From: Jiangella mangrovi | GTDB lineage: Bacteria; Actinomycetota; Actinomycetes; Jiangellales; Jiangellaceae | DNA length: 64,000 bases | Assembly: GCF_014204975.1 (NCBI RefSeq) | Contig: NZ_JACHMM010000001.1 | Span: forward strand, 6,758,037 to 6,822,036 | Reading direction: 5' to 3' | In this document: positions 1 to 8,969 of the stretch, one piece after another | How positions within the stretch are numbered: the first letter of the stretch is position 1 | Layout: the number at the start of each line of letters is the position of its first letter | Made by a program: the position numbers and the translations under genes | Notes under the pieces: model-generated | What the model was told of the DNA's origin: nothing | Databases searched by the model: none | Seen by the model: only the letters and a program-made list of their open reading frames with translations

Positions 1-878
1 AACTCCTCCGCCTCCCGCTCCGTGGCCGCGGCATCGGCCAGCGAGCGACGCGCGTGCTCGACGGCGGAATGTTCCCATCCGGCGAGGTCCGGCGTGCGGT
101 CACTGTGCAGCCCGACGACGACGGCGTGCGTGGCGCTCGGGCGGGTGGAGGCCAGCCGCCACTCGCGGTACGGCACGCCCGCGTACACCCCCTCCCCCAC
201 GCCGGCCGGCTCGAAGCCGTCGCCCAGCAGCATCCCGCCGAAGACGAGGTCGCGCATCGGGTCCCACAGGTCGTCGAGCCGGTGCCCGAGGCCCTCGAGC
301 TCGACCACCTGCCGGAAGCAGGTCAGGTCGTTGCGGTTGCGGTGCGCGAAGAGCACGCCGTCGTCCCGGTGCCCGACGGCGTCGGCGTACGTGACGATGT
401 CGCCCGGCCGCCCGCGCACGCTGTAGCAGGCCACCCGCTGCTCGGCCGGTACGACGCGGTCGGCGAACCGCCAGCTCTGGTAGGCGACCCGCGCGGTCAC
501 CGGGGCCGACGCATCGACATCGACGTGGACGGCGGCGGCGCCGGTCTCGCACCACACGAGGATCCGCACCGCCGTCCCGTCGGTGGAGCGACCGGAGACC
601 ACGATCCGGCCGCGGTGCAGGTCCAGCCGCTGCTCGAACCCACCGGCATCGGACGAGAACGGGTTCGGCTCCAGGTCGACGACGACCCGGCCGAGCTTGA
701 GCATGAGGTTGTTCTCGTCGAAGCTGCCGCTGCGGTCGATGTAGAACCACAGCCGGCCGTCCTCGACCCAGACGTTGAGGCCGACGTCGTGGCCACCGCA
801 CGGCATGCTCGCGCCGGAGTCCGCCGACGGCGAGTCCCACACCACGTCGTACGCACCGGACGCGAGCACCGCGCTCAC
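1..878 (-). CDS. DUF5703-type glycoside hydrolase-like protein, partial (3' end beyond window)
   Basis: Only the N-terminal 292 residues lie in the window; the gene continues past position 1. The reading begins at a GTG that overlaps the stop of the upstream gene by GTGA. Near the N-terminus it reads MPCGGHDVGLNVW, then FDENN, LGRV and LEPNPF, and later FAHRNRNDLTCFRQ and a WDPMRDLVFGG stretch, which match my memory of the DUF5703 N-terminal beta-sandwich that precedes an alpha/alpha toroid in uncharacterised glycosidase-like proteins. No signal peptide is seen, so it probably acts in the cytoplasm on an imported glycoside. It is the last visible gene of a 13-gene minus-strand operon. The exact reaction is unknown. 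Confidence 0.72.
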   Translation of the reverse strand, partial: MSAVLASGAYDVVWDSPSADSGASMPCGGHDVGLNVWVEDGRLWFYIDRSGSFDENNLMLKLGRVVVDLEPNPFSSDAGGFEQRLDLHRGRIVVSGRSTDGTAVRILVWCETGAAAVHVDVDASAPVTARVAYQSWRFADRVVPAEQRVACYSVRGRPGDIVTYADAVGHRDDGVLFAHRNRNDLTCFRQVVELEGLGHRLDDLWDPMRDLVFGGMLLGDGFEPAGVGEGVYAGVPYREWRLASTRPSATHAVVVGLHSDRTPDLAGWEHSAVEHARRSLADAAATEREAEE

Positions 879-1819
879 CGCCACCACCGTCCCTTCGCCC
901 ACGACACGCGACGCGCCGAGCGCGAGCCCGGCCGCAGTGCCAGCAGCGCGCACCGGGTCGCGCCGAGCAGGTCGCCGGGTGGCACCGTCATGGGCGCGCC
1001 GGTCTCGACCGCCGCCAGCAGCTCGGCCAGCAGCGACGGCCCGGGCGCGCACGCGTGCACCGTCGCCCCGCCCGCCCGCACGACCTCCACCGAACCGACC
1101 CCGCCCGCCGCGTGCAGCCGCCCCGCCGTCCCGAAGATCACCAGGTCGTCGCGGCCCCAGGCGCCGGAGCCGGGCGGGTTGAGGTAGTTGGCCGCGATGC
1201 CGGCCACCCCGCCGCCACGCAGGGTCGCGACCACGTTCGCCGCCATCCGCAGCGCGCCGGTCCCCGGGTTGCCGAGCGTCGTGTCGACCAGCTCCAGCGA
1301 CTCGATCTCGCCGCCGGCCACGTGCAGCACGCAGTCCAGCCCGTAGACGGCGGCCTGCAGCACCAGCCCGCCCTGGACGGACTCGTCCTGCGGCCGCCAG
1401 TCGGCGTACGGGTAGGACTTCGAGACCAGGACCTGCACGACGTCGCCGACGACACCGTCGGCCACCAGCTCGCGGGCCAGCCGGTAGGGCTGTTCGAACG
1501 GCGTGGTGGCGCGCTCGCACAGGATCGTCCCGCTGCGACAGGCGGCCTGCTCGAGCCGCTCCAGCTCGCCGGCCGACGCGGCGCACGGCCGCTCGATCAG
1601 CACGTGCCGCCCGGCCTCGAGAGCCCGCAGCGCACTGGCGACCTGCGCGGACCGCGGCGTCTGGCAGACCGACACCAGCCGGACGGCGTCGTCGGCCAGC
1701 ACCGTCTCGACGTCGTCGGACGCCGCCAGCACCCGCCCGCCGCAGGCCTCGACGTCGGCGACGGTCACCTGGTGCCCGCCGGAACCCACCAGCCCGACGC
1801 CGACACCGTCGCCGGTCAC
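875..1819 (-). CDS. Gfo/Idh/MocA family NAD(P)-dependent oxidoreductase
   Basis: A 314-residue protein starting at GTG, with GTGA overlaps to the genes on both sides. The N-terminus has a short Rossmann entry (GVGLVGSGGHQ), with less glycine-rich spacing than usual for the family, followed by VSVCQTPRSAQVASALRALEAGRHVLIERP, where the usual EKP motif is ERP: the family lysine is replaced by arginine. The C-terminal half has the usual beta-sheet domain with conserved AVYGLDCVLHVAGG. Such enzymes oxidise or reduce a sugar hydroxyl, often at C3. It is a second, shorter oxidoreductase directly after another in the same operon; the R-for-K change may mean altered catalysis. Substrate unknown. Confidence 0.85.
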   Translation of the reverse strand: MTGDGVGVGLVGSGGHQVTVADVEACGGRVLAASDDVETVLADDAVRLVSVCQTPRSAQVASALRALEAGRHVLIERPCAASAGELERLEQAACRSGTILCERATTPFEQPYRLARELVADGVVGDVVQVLVSKSYPYADWRPQDESVQGGLVLQAAVYGLDCVLHVAGGEIESLELVDTTLGNPGTGALRMAANVVATLRGGGVAGIAANYLNPPGSGAWGRDDLVIFGTAGRLHAAGGVGSVEVVRAGGATVHACAPGPSLLAELLAAVETGAPMTVPPGDLLGATRCALLALRPGSRSARRVSWAKGRWWR

Positions 1820-2817
1820 GTCAGCCGCTCCAGCACGCCGATCGCCGACGCCACCTGCTCCGGCGCGATCAGCGGCCCGACGTCCTCGCCCCGGCAGGCG
1901 CGGCGGAACAGCTCCCACTGGTAGCCGGTGTCGCTCTGCTCGACCTCCGCGGCGTCCACCACCCGGACCCCGTCGACGACCGCCGACACCCCGAGCCGCA
2001 CGAGCCGCCGGTCGTCGCCCGGCGCCATCCCCACGTTGCGGTACAGCGTCCCCCGCTCGAAGTTCAGCTCCATGGACCGCAGGTACGGCTGCCCGTCGCC
2101 GACGCAGAACGACGCGAACACCGTCCCCAGCGTCCCGTCGTCGTGCACCAACGCGAGCTGCGCGTTGTCGCTGGTCGGGCGGCCGGTGAAGAGCCGCGAC
2201 TGCTGCACGGCGACGTCGCGGACCGGCGCGACGAAGCGGGCCAGGTCGTTGAGCAGGTACACGCCCAGCCGGGTGATCGGGGCCGCCGGGCAGAGCGCGG
2301 GGTCGTCGTACCAGCTGCCGTCGGGCCGCTCGCGGTACGCGCACCAGGTGGACGCGCGGTACGCCACCGGCCGGCCGAGGTCGTGTCGGCCGATCCAGTC
2401 CAGCAGCGTCCGCATGTCCGGCTCGGGCACCGCGGTCGGCGAGTTGAGGAAGACCGGCACCTCGGCCGCGGCCGCCTCCCGCAAGGCGGACAGGGCCAGG
2501 GCCGACGACGTCTCGAACGGCTTCGTCGTCATGACGGGCTTGCCCGCGGCGACCACCCGCGACACCAGCGCACCCTTGCCGACCGGCCCGACCATGAGCA
2601 CGACGGCGTCGACGCCCGGATCGGCCAGCACCTCGTCGTAGTCCGCGTAGGCGGCGACCGACCACGACCCGGCCAGCGCGCGGGCCTTCGCGACGTCGAG
2701 GTCGCAGACGCCCACCAGCTCGCACGCCTGGGAGCCCGGGCCGGTCAGCAGCTCGTTCTCGACCAGCCAGCGGCCGAAGTTCAGCCCGACGACGGCGACG
2801 CGCAGCCGGTCAGCCAC
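1816..2817 (-). CDS. Gfo/Idh/MocA family NAD(P)-dependent oxidoreductase
   Basis: A 333-residue protein. The GTG at 2817 was chosen because it is followed at once by the nucleotide-binding strand RVAVVGLNFG and lies inside the end of the upstream GH116 gene (8-base overlap); the open frame extends further upstream but that part is arginine/serine-rich shadow. DAVVLMVGPVGKGALVSRVVAAGKPVMTTKPF contains the family's lysine-proline (TKP) motif. A C-terminal substrate domain follows (residues about 125-333). It probably oxidises or reduces a sugar hydroxyl. The downstream paralogue is only distantly similar, so the pair may act on successive steps or form a heteromer; that is inference. Confidence 0.88.
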   Translation of the reverse strand: MADRLRVAVVGLNFGRWLVENELLTGPGSQACELVGVCDLDVAKARALAGSWSVAAYADYDEVLADPGVDAVVLMVGPVGKGALVSRVVAAGKPVMTTKPFETSSALALSALREAAAAEVPVFLNSPTAVPEPDMRTLLDWIGRHDLGRPVAYRASTWCAYRERPDGSWYDDPALCPAAPITRLGVYLLNDLARFVAPVRDVAVQQSRLFTGRPTSDNAQLALVHDDGTLGTVFASFCVGDGQPYLRSMELNFERGTLYRNVGMAPGDDRRLVRLGVSAVVDGVRVVDAAEVEQSDTGYQWELFRRACRGEDVGPLIAPEQVASAIGVLERLT

Positions 2818-5230
2818 GCAGCTCCACCCCGTCCAGCGACCCGTAGAGCACCTCGACCTCCTCGGAGACCGCACCGTCGGGGCCGACGGTACGCCGGTAC
2901 ACGCCCCACGCGCCGCCGGTGCTGAAGAAGCAGCGGAACTCGCCGTCGGTGTGCACCCGCGGCGCGAACGAGATGCGCCCACGCGGCAGGTCGTACTCGA
3001 ACCCGGACAGCGCCAGCAACACGCCGTACGACGCCAGCGACCGCGCGTAGTGGTGGCCGCACTCGACCTCGTTCCACGGGTTGCGCCTGACGCCGTCGTG
3101 CCGCTCGCGCACGGCCTCGACCAGCGTGAGGCCCTCGTCGACGAAACCCTCGTAGATGAGGTGGGTGGCGACCTGGTACTCGATGCCGGTCCACACCTCG
3201 TCGGAGTACGGGAACGGCAGCTTCGGCCGGCCGCCGCGGGGCCACGTGCAGAGCAGCAGGCCGGCCTCGTCGTTCAGCAGATAGGTGCGCTGGGTGTTGT
3301 GGTGGTGTCGCGCGCTGCGCAGCAGGTTGTGCGAGAAGACGCTGCGCACCGCCGACGCGACGTGCTCGCGCGGCAGCACATACCCGAGCCCCGCCACGTG
3401 CGCCCACGTCTGCCCGAGCACCTGGTCGGCCAGGCAGCCGTCGCCGTACTGGTAGCGGTAGGAGTCGACGTCGTCGATCCGCTGCACGTAGTATTCGCCG
3501 CCCCAGAGCAGCTCGTCCATCCGCTTGCTGCCGTCCTCGAACGCGCGCCGGTACCGGTCCGCGGACTCGTCGTCGCCCAGGTACCGCGCGATCTCCTCAC
3601 CGGCCCGCAGCGCGGCGAACCAGATCGAGTTGATCATCGAGCTGGGGCCCTGGAAGGCGATGTCGTAGGTGTTGAACAGGTCGTGGTCGAGCACGCCGTC
3701 GCCGTCGGCGTCCCAGTGCCCGAACGCGTAGTCCAGCGTCGACTTCGCCGCCGGCCAGACCTCGCGCAGGAACTCGTCGTCGCCGGAGAACCGCCACTCG
3801 CGGTAGAGCCGGACGAGGGTGCCGAGCTGGCCGTCGGCGGCCGGCTGGTGGTCGTGCCCGTCCATGCCCCACTGCCGGTAGCTGCGGAAGTTCATCTTGC
3901 CGTCAGGCTCGGTCTCGACCAGGTACTCGGCGCGGCGCATGGCCCGTTCCAGCTCCGGGAAGAGGAACGCGACGGTCTGCGCGTAGTTCCAGACGTGGGT
4001 GCAGGTGCCCTCGCAGCAGCCCTCGTCGTCGAAGCAGCCCTCCCAGGCCAGGAAGGAGCCGTCCTCGAGCCAGATGCACGTCGGGCTGCGCAGGACGGTG
4101 ATCGTCGCCGACACCGCATCCAGCACGGACGGCGGGAGCGTCGACCCGAAGAACGCCCGGTGGAAGTCCCGCGAGTGCCGCTCGAGGCGGTCCAGCTCGT
4201 CGAACGTGTGGCGGGCGACGGCCCACGCGTCGGCGAACCGGGCGCAGCGCTTGCGCACGACGGGGTACTCCCCCGCGGGCAGGGCAGACGATGACCGCGT
4301 CACCTCGTCGAACATCCGCCTGCTCCACGACCGCACCCGGTTCGGGAAGTGCCAGGTCAGCTGGAACTCGAAGGTGTGCGACTCCCCCGGCGCCAGCGTC
4401 GCGTGCTGCGCCAGCGAGCCGGTCTGGTCGTCGTGGCGGAAGTCGGCGTCGCGCTGCACGTAGTCCGGCTCCGGCTCCAGCCGCCCGTCGGCGCGGAAGT
4501 CGTCCCAGAAGTCCTGCAGCCCGTCCCACCAGCCGCCGCGCAGCCAGCTCCGCTTGTGCGTGACATCGGCGGCCGTCGTCGTCAGCGCCATGGTGCCGTA
4601 GTAGAGGCTGTCGCCGGACAGCTCCTTCGGCCGGAAGTACAGGCCGCGGACCACGCCGTCGTCGCGGTACTCGTTGACGTTCTCGCTCGCACAGTCGTAG
4701 TTGTTCCAGGTGTGCTTGTGGTACGCGATCATCGAGGTCACGTTGCCGAGCGAGCCGGCGACGGACACCTCGGCCGGCACGTCGCCGGTGTTCGTGACGC
4801 GGTAGCGCAGCAGCGCCGTCGGCAGCCCGGAGTCGTCGGCGTTCAGCGGCACGAACGGCGTGAACGCCTCGAGCGACACCTCGACCGGCAACTCGTCGTC
4901 GTGCAGGTCGACGGTGACGAACGGGTACTCGCCGCGCAGGGTGGCGCGGTCGAACCGGGGCAGCCCGGCGACTTCGTGGTCGACGAACCCGCGCGCCTTC
5001 GCGAACGGCGGGTGCAGCCGCGACTCCAGCACCCTGGCCTGCGGCTCGGCGCCCGGCGTGCGGGTCCAGAGGGCGAAGAACGTGTTCGGGACGAAGTTGC
5101 CCTTGCCGGCCGTGCCGAAGATCTCCCAGTCGCGCAGCTGCCCGCGGGCGCCGACGGAGACGTTGCCGGTGCCGATGCCACCGAGCAGGAACGCCGCCTC
5201 GGCGCAGTCGTCGCCGTACGTCCTGGTCAT
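2810..5230 (-). CDS. GH116 family glycosidase (glucosylceramidase/beta-glucosidase/xylosidase type)
   Basis: An 806-residue protein with the GH116 architecture: N-terminal beta-sandwich (about 1-320; early GIGTGNVSVGARG and DWEIF motifs) and C-terminal (alpha/alpha)6 barrel (about 330-800). The motif CCEGTCTHVWNYAQ places the likely nucleophile at Glu407, and NTYD the likely acid/base at Asp523, by analogy with characterised GH116 enzymes. GH116 members are retaining glycosidases acting on beta-glucosides, beta-xylosides or N-acetylglucosaminides. No signal peptide or membrane segment, so the substrate is presumably imported first. The ATG at 5230 overlaps the stop of the nitrilase gene by ATGA, arguing for translational coupling. 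Substrate specificity cannot be read from sequence. Confidence 0.9.
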   Translation of the reverse strand: MTRTYGDDCAEAAFLLGGIGTGNVSVGARGQLRDWEIFGTAGKGNFVPNTFFALWTRTPGAEPQARVLESRLHPPFAKARGFVDHEVAGLPRFDRATLRGEYPFVTVDLHDDELPVEVSLEAFTPFVPLNADDSGLPTALLRYRVTNTGDVPAEVSVAGSLGNVTSMIAYHKHTWNNYDCASENVNEYRDDGVVRGLYFRPKELSGDSLYYGTMALTTTAADVTHKRSWLRGGWWDGLQDFWDDFRADGRLEPEPDYVQRDADFRHDDQTGSLAQHATLAPGESHTFEFQLTWHFPNRVRSWSRRMFDEVTRSSSALPAGEYPVVRKRCARFADAWAVARHTFDELDRLERHSRDFHRAFFGSTLPPSVLDAVSATITVLRSPTCIWLEDGSFLAWEGCFDDEGCCEGTCTHVWNYAQTVAFLFPELERAMRRAEYLVETEPDGKMNFRSYRQWGMDGHDHQPAADGQLGTLVRLYREWRFSGDDEFLREVWPAAKSTLDYAFGHWDADGDGVLDHDLFNTYDIAFQGPSSMINSIWFAALRAGEEIARYLGDDESADRYRRAFEDGSKRMDELLWGGEYYVQRIDDVDSYRYQYGDGCLADQVLGQTWAHVAGLGYVLPREHVASAVRSVFSHNLLRSARHHHNTQRTYLLNDEAGLLLCTWPRGGRPKLPFPYSDEVWTGIEYQVATHLIYEGFVDEGLTLVEAVRERHDGVRRNPWNEVECGHHYARSLASYGVLLALSGFEYDLPRGRISFAPRVHTDGEFRCFFSTGGAWGVYRRTVGPDGAVSEEVEVLYGSLDGVELRG

Positions 5231-6099
5231 CGAGCCTCCACGATGTCGACGGTGCCGACGGCGAACCGGGGCCGCTGCCGGTCGAGCACGAGACAGCCGG
5301 CCACCTGGGCCTCGATGCTGCCGGACGGGTCCACGACGCTGCCGCTGCCGCCGTGGTAGAGCGCGCGGCCATCGAAGCCGCCCATGTTGACGGCGGCGAA
5401 CGCCCGGCCGTGCTCGACGCAGCCGCGGACGGCGCCCTCGGGGAACGCGTGCTCGCGGGCCAGTGCGACGTAGCGGTCGAGGACGGCGGGGGCGCGCAGC
5501 TCGGCGGCCGTCACCTTGTCGTCGCGGGTCCCGCCGGCCGCCACCGGCAGCAGGAGCAGCCGCACCCCGGCCGCGGCCAGCAGGTCGTCGAGCCCGCGCA
5601 CGCCGAGGTCGGCGCAGATGACGACGGCGCAGCGCACCCCGCCGACCTCGAACACCTCGAACCTCGCGGTGCCGTCCGGGACGTGCCCGATCTCCTCGGT
5701 GTCGTCGTAGTAGAGCTCGACGGACGGGTCCAGCGGCGACTCCAGCGGGGTGACCCGGTGCTTGCGCTGCACCACGAACGTCGCGTCGGGCCGGACGGCG
5801 TAATGGGCGAGGTACCGCTTCTCTCCGTCGCGTTCGACGAACCCGGCCAGCACGACCAGCCGGTGCTCGGCGGCCAGGCCGGCCAGCGCGGCGAAGATGG
5901 GCCCGTCGCCCGCGGGCTCGGCGGTGGCCAGCACCTCCGGGTAGCCGCCGTAGCCGCTGGCGCTCAGCTCCGGCGTCAGCAGCAGGTCGGCGCCGTTCGC
6001 CGCGGCCCGCCGGGCGAACCCGGCGATCTGCGCGAGGTTGCCGTCGACGTCGCCGGGCAGCGAGCAGGTCGACCCGATGGCGATGGTCAGCTCAGGCAT
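5227..6099 (-). CDS. Carbon-nitrogen hydrolase (nitrilase superfamily)
   Basis: A 290-residue protein with the complete nitrilase-superfamily triad: Glu44 (TPELSASGYG), Lys113 (QRKHRV) and Cys162 (VICADLG). Family members hydrolyse amides, ureides or nitriles through a cysteine thioester. The ATG at 6099 is preferred over an in-frame GTG at 6108 because GAGAGG stands 8 bases upstream; it overlaps the end of the HEAT-repeat gene by 8 bases. Its place inside a glycoside operon suggests it cleaves an amide in the aglycone or in an N-acylated sugar. That is inference from context; the sequence shows only the fold and the catalytic residues. Confidence 0.88.
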   Translation of the reverse strand: MPELTIAIGSTCSLPGDVDGNLAQIAGFARRAAANGADLLLTPELSASGYGGYPEVLATAEPAGDGPIFAALAGLAAEHRLVVLAGFVERDGEKRYLAHYAVRPDATFVVQRKHRVTPLESPLDPSVELYYDDTEEIGHVPDGTARFEVFEVGGVRCAVVICADLGVRGLDDLLAAAGVRLLLLPVAAGGTRDDKVTAAELRAPAVLDRYVALAREHAFPEGAVRGCVEHGRAFAAVNMGGFDGRALYHGGSGSVVDPSGSIEAQVAGCLVLDRQRPRFAVGTVDIVEAR

Positions 6100-6664
6100 C
6101 GGCCGCACCTCTCAACGCGCTCAACGCCTTCGTGGTCTCGACGTGCAGGCACCATTCGTCCAGCTCCAGCGCCCGCTCGAGGTGCGCGACGCTGCTCGCG
6201 TCGCCGACGACGGAGAGCGCCTTCGCCGCCGCGGCCTTGACCGAGTAGTCGTCGTCCGGGTCGTCGAGGACGGCGCGCAGCAGCCCGTTGAGCTCCGGCA
6301 GGGAACGGCCGATCGCGTGGACGGCGAGCACCGCGGCCTGGCGGACCCGGCCGCGGCACTTCCAGGTCTCCAGGACCTCGGGCGGGTGCTCGTGCTCCCA
6401 GACCGGCTCGACCTCGATCAGCTGCTCGGCCATGCGGGTGTCGTCGTAGCTGCCGGGGAAGCCGAGGACGCGCGGCTGGCCGTAGAGGTCGCGACCGGCC
6501 TCGGCGACCAGCAGGTCGTGCAGCACCGGCAGCCAGCGCGGGTCGCCGGTCTCGCCCATGCCGACCGCGGCGGCGTAGCGGACCCGCCAGTCGGCGTGCC
6601 CGGCCAGCTCGGCCAGCACCTCGGGCTCGGCGAACGCCCGCTCCATCAGCTCGAAGGTGTCCAT
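6092..6664 (-). CDS. HEAT-repeat protein
   Basis: A 190-residue, helix-rich protein with at least four HEAT/PBS-lyase-like repeats: DWRVRYAAAVGMGETGDPRWLPVL, RVRQAAVLAVHAIGRSLPEL, SVKAAAAKALSVVGDASSVAHL and HVETTKALSALR-like units, each pairing a basic or aromatic start with an alanine-rich helix. HEAT repeats usually mediate protein contacts. The ATG forms TGATG with the stop of the upstream gene (a GTG three bases earlier is the alternative). It has no catalytic motif and no signal. In this operon it may be a scaffold or maturation partner for the neighbouring enzymes, but nothing in the sequence proves that. Confidence 0.8.
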   Translation of the reverse strand: MDTFELMERAFAEPEVLAELAGHADWRVRYAAAVGMGETGDPRWLPVLHDLLVAEAGRDLYGQPRVLGFPGSYDDTRMAEQLIEVEPVWEHEHPPEVLETWKCRGRVRQAAVLAVHAIGRSLPELNGLLRAVLDDPDDDYSVKAAAAKALSVVGDASSVAHLERALELDEWCLHVETTKALSALRGAADA

Positions 6665-8952
6665 CACGCCGTCACCCCCACGAGATCATCAACAGAGATC
6701 CGGTACTCGTCGTGGCTGGTCACCAGCGTGACGACGCCGTCCTCGTGGGTCACCGACCGGATCAGCTCCTCGTCCGCCGGGTAGCCGACGGCGACGCCGC
6801 CGGTCATCGCGATGGTGCCGTCGCCCTGGCCGTCGTAGTGCCCGCGCGGCACATCGACCCGCAGGACGACGTCGACGCTCTCCGCGTCCTCGAGCGACGG
6901 CGGCAGCGCCACGTGCGGGGCGATCAGCTCCCTCGACGTCGCGAACGGTGACAGGTCCACCTCGTCGCCGTCGACGAACAGCCGCGGCTCGTGCATGCCG
7001 ACCGGCAGCCGCAGCCAGGCCGGTCCGGGCTCCTTGGGCACCGTCGCGCGGTACCACCAGCGCTGCGCGTGCGGCAGCTCCGCCTCGAGGTACGCCGGCA
7101 GTCCCATCGGCACCCGGTGCGGCGACACGGCGAGGGCGGCGACGGCGGCGTCGAATGACAGCGACGACGACGGGTCGGCGACGACGGCGAACGACGGCAC
7201 CGGCTGCCGGACCTCGATCGTCCGGGAGATCAGCGCGACGAACAGGCGGCGCACGTCGGCACCCCGCGACGTGAAGTCGACCAGCACCGAGCGACCGTCG
7301 GGCTTCGCCGGGTGGTGCGCCACCTCCTCCAAGGTGACCTCGGTGTCGCCGAGCACCTCGACCAGCTGCAGCGTCACCCCCTCGGGCGTGCACACGCGCA
7401 CCCCGCCGTCGATCGGAGCGACCGACGGCCGGAACAGGAACCGCGACGCGACGGTGTGCGGCGCGCCCGCGCGGACCCGGTCGGCGACGGTGAAGACGCG
7501 GTCGCGGTGCAGCCGCGTGCGGCGGCGGACCTCGGCGACGTCGGGCACGTTTTCGCGGTAGATCGGCGTGACGTCGGCCTCGACCCAGCCCGCGGCGAGG
7601 TCGGCCGCCGTCGACGCCGTCTGCTCGTACTCGCCGTGCGCCATCATGCTCTCGAGGCCGTCCAGCACGATCACCGAGTGCGCGCCCGCGCAGCCGTCGC
7701 CGTAGTTGTAGCGGCTCTCGGTGTCGATGGCGAGGAAGCCGACCTCGCGCCAGGTGTCGGGGAACTGGAACCGGTGCGCCGCGCCCTCAGCCGGCGAGCC
7801 GTCGGCCGAGATCGGCGTGCGGTAGCCGGTGAACAGGACGGCGTTCGGGTTGACGTGCGAGCGGGTCGGCATGCCCGGCGTCGACGGGTCCCAGTGCTGC
7901 AGGGCGTAGCGGTCGCCGTCGGTGCTGACCAATGCCGCGCCCACGCCCGGCTGGTACCAGCGGCGCCCGTCGCCGGACCCGTCGTCGCCGGAAGCCGAGC
8001 GGACCCCGTCGGGCCACCAGATCAGCGTCCACACCAGGTCGTCGTAGGCCCAGCCGATGCCGATGTCGTAGGTCCAGATGACCTCCTCGTCGAGCACCCG
8101 GTGGAACAGCGCCTCCCCGGTGCGCCGTGCGCCGTAGGCCAGCGTGGAGCGGACGCCGAACTGGTAGCCGTAGTTGTCCCACGGCAGCAGCAGCCCGCCC
8201 GGCATGAACGAGCGCGCCACCATGCGCAGCACGTTCACCGGCCGCGCCCCGCCCGGCGGCGCCGGCGCGAACAGCACGTCGCGGTACCCGCCCACCCGCT
8301 CCAGCACCTCCGTCGCCAGTGGCACGGCCGGCCCGTTGACGCAGTCCATGTAGGCGCTGCCCTCGCCGCTGTACCCGCTGGTCGGCATGTCGCCGAGCAT
8401 CCCGGGCAGCCGGCGCATGGCGTCGCGGAGCATGAGCCGCGCCATCGCCGACCCGTCCGCGAACAGGTGCCCGACGATCGCCGTCGACAGGCAGAGCGAG
8501 AGCGCCTGGTTGTCGACGCACTCCGGCTCGGGCTTGGTGCGCAGGCCGTGGTGGAAGTTGACGAAGTGATACTTCACCAGCGCGCGGGAGATGTCGCGGA
8601 TCTCGTCGTCGCTGAACGCGCCGACGGTCGTCAGCCACTGGAAGTACAGCGCCACCTTGGCGTGCGGGAACGCGAAGCACCAGAAGTGGAACTGCAGCCC
8701 GGAGCAGAACGACATCGGCTCCAGCTTGCGCAGGTAGGTGAAGATCAGCTCGCGGGCCCGGGCGACGTCGTCCGGCTCGCGCGTCATCACCGCGACGAAC
8801 GGCACGAACCAGCCGTAGTCGGCCGGCGCCGTCCGGGCCGCGTTGCGCAGCAGTTCCCAGAGCTGGAAGCGGCGGCCGTCGCCGGGGCCGAGCGCGGCCA
8901 GGCGCGCCCGCAGGCCGTCGGCGTCGTCGAGCAGGAACGGAGTCGGCAGCAC
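6664..8952 (-). CDS. Heparinase II/III-like protein (alpha/alpha toroid plus beta-sandwich)
   Basis: A 762-residue protein. The N-terminal half (about 1-330) is helix-rich with tryptophan/aromatic motifs of an incomplete toroid (CSGLQFHFWCFAFPHAK, KYHFVNFHHGL, TSGYSGEGSAYMD), and the remainder is beta-rich with NPNAVLFTGYRTP and RYNYGDGCAGAHSVIVLDG. This resembles heparinase II/III and alginate-lyase-like proteins, which eliminate uronic acids or hydrolyse polysaccharides. There is no signal peptide, unlike most secreted lyases, so it likely acts on imported oligosaccharides. It begins 17 bases after the permease gene and its stop overlaps the HEAT gene start. Family assignment is by fold-level pattern only; true substrate unknown. 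Confidence 0.65.
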   Translation of the reverse strand: MLPTPFLLDDADGLRARLAALGPGDGRRFQLWELLRNAARTAPADYGWFVPFVAVMTREPDDVARARELIFTYLRKLEPMSFCSGLQFHFWCFAFPHAKVALYFQWLTTVGAFSDDEIRDISRALVKYHFVNFHHGLRTKPEPECVDNQALSLCLSTAIVGHLFADGSAMARLMLRDAMRRLPGMLGDMPTSGYSGEGSAYMDCVNGPAVPLATEVLERVGGYRDVLFAPAPPGGARPVNVLRMVARSFMPGGLLLPWDNYGYQFGVRSTLAYGARRTGEALFHRVLDEEVIWTYDIGIGWAYDDLVWTLIWWPDGVRSASGDDGSGDGRRWYQPGVGAALVSTDGDRYALQHWDPSTPGMPTRSHVNPNAVLFTGYRTPISADGSPAEGAAHRFQFPDTWREVGFLAIDTESRYNYGDGCAGAHSVIVLDGLESMMAHGEYEQTASTAADLAAGWVEADVTPIYRENVPDVAEVRRRTRLHRDRVFTVADRVRAGAPHTVASRFLFRPSVAPIDGGVRVCTPEGVTLQLVEVLGDTEVTLEEVAHHPAKPDGRSVLVDFTSRGADVRRLFVALISRTIEVRQPVPSFAVVADPSSSLSFDAAVAALAVSPHRVPMGLPAYLEAELPHAQRWWYRATVPKEPGPAWLRLPVGMHEPRLFVDGDEVDLSPFATSRELIAPHVALPPSLEDAESVDVVLRVDVPRGHYDGQGDGTIAMTGGVAVGYPADEELIRSVTHEDGVVTLVTSHDEYRISVDDLVGVTA

Positions 8953-8969
8953 GGAGTGGGGCCCTTTCC

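Noticed and set aside
54..1187. Plus-strand open frame of 377 codons at the window start
   Set aside because: Shadow of the DUF5703-like and oxidoreductase genes on the other strand; no recognisable motif.
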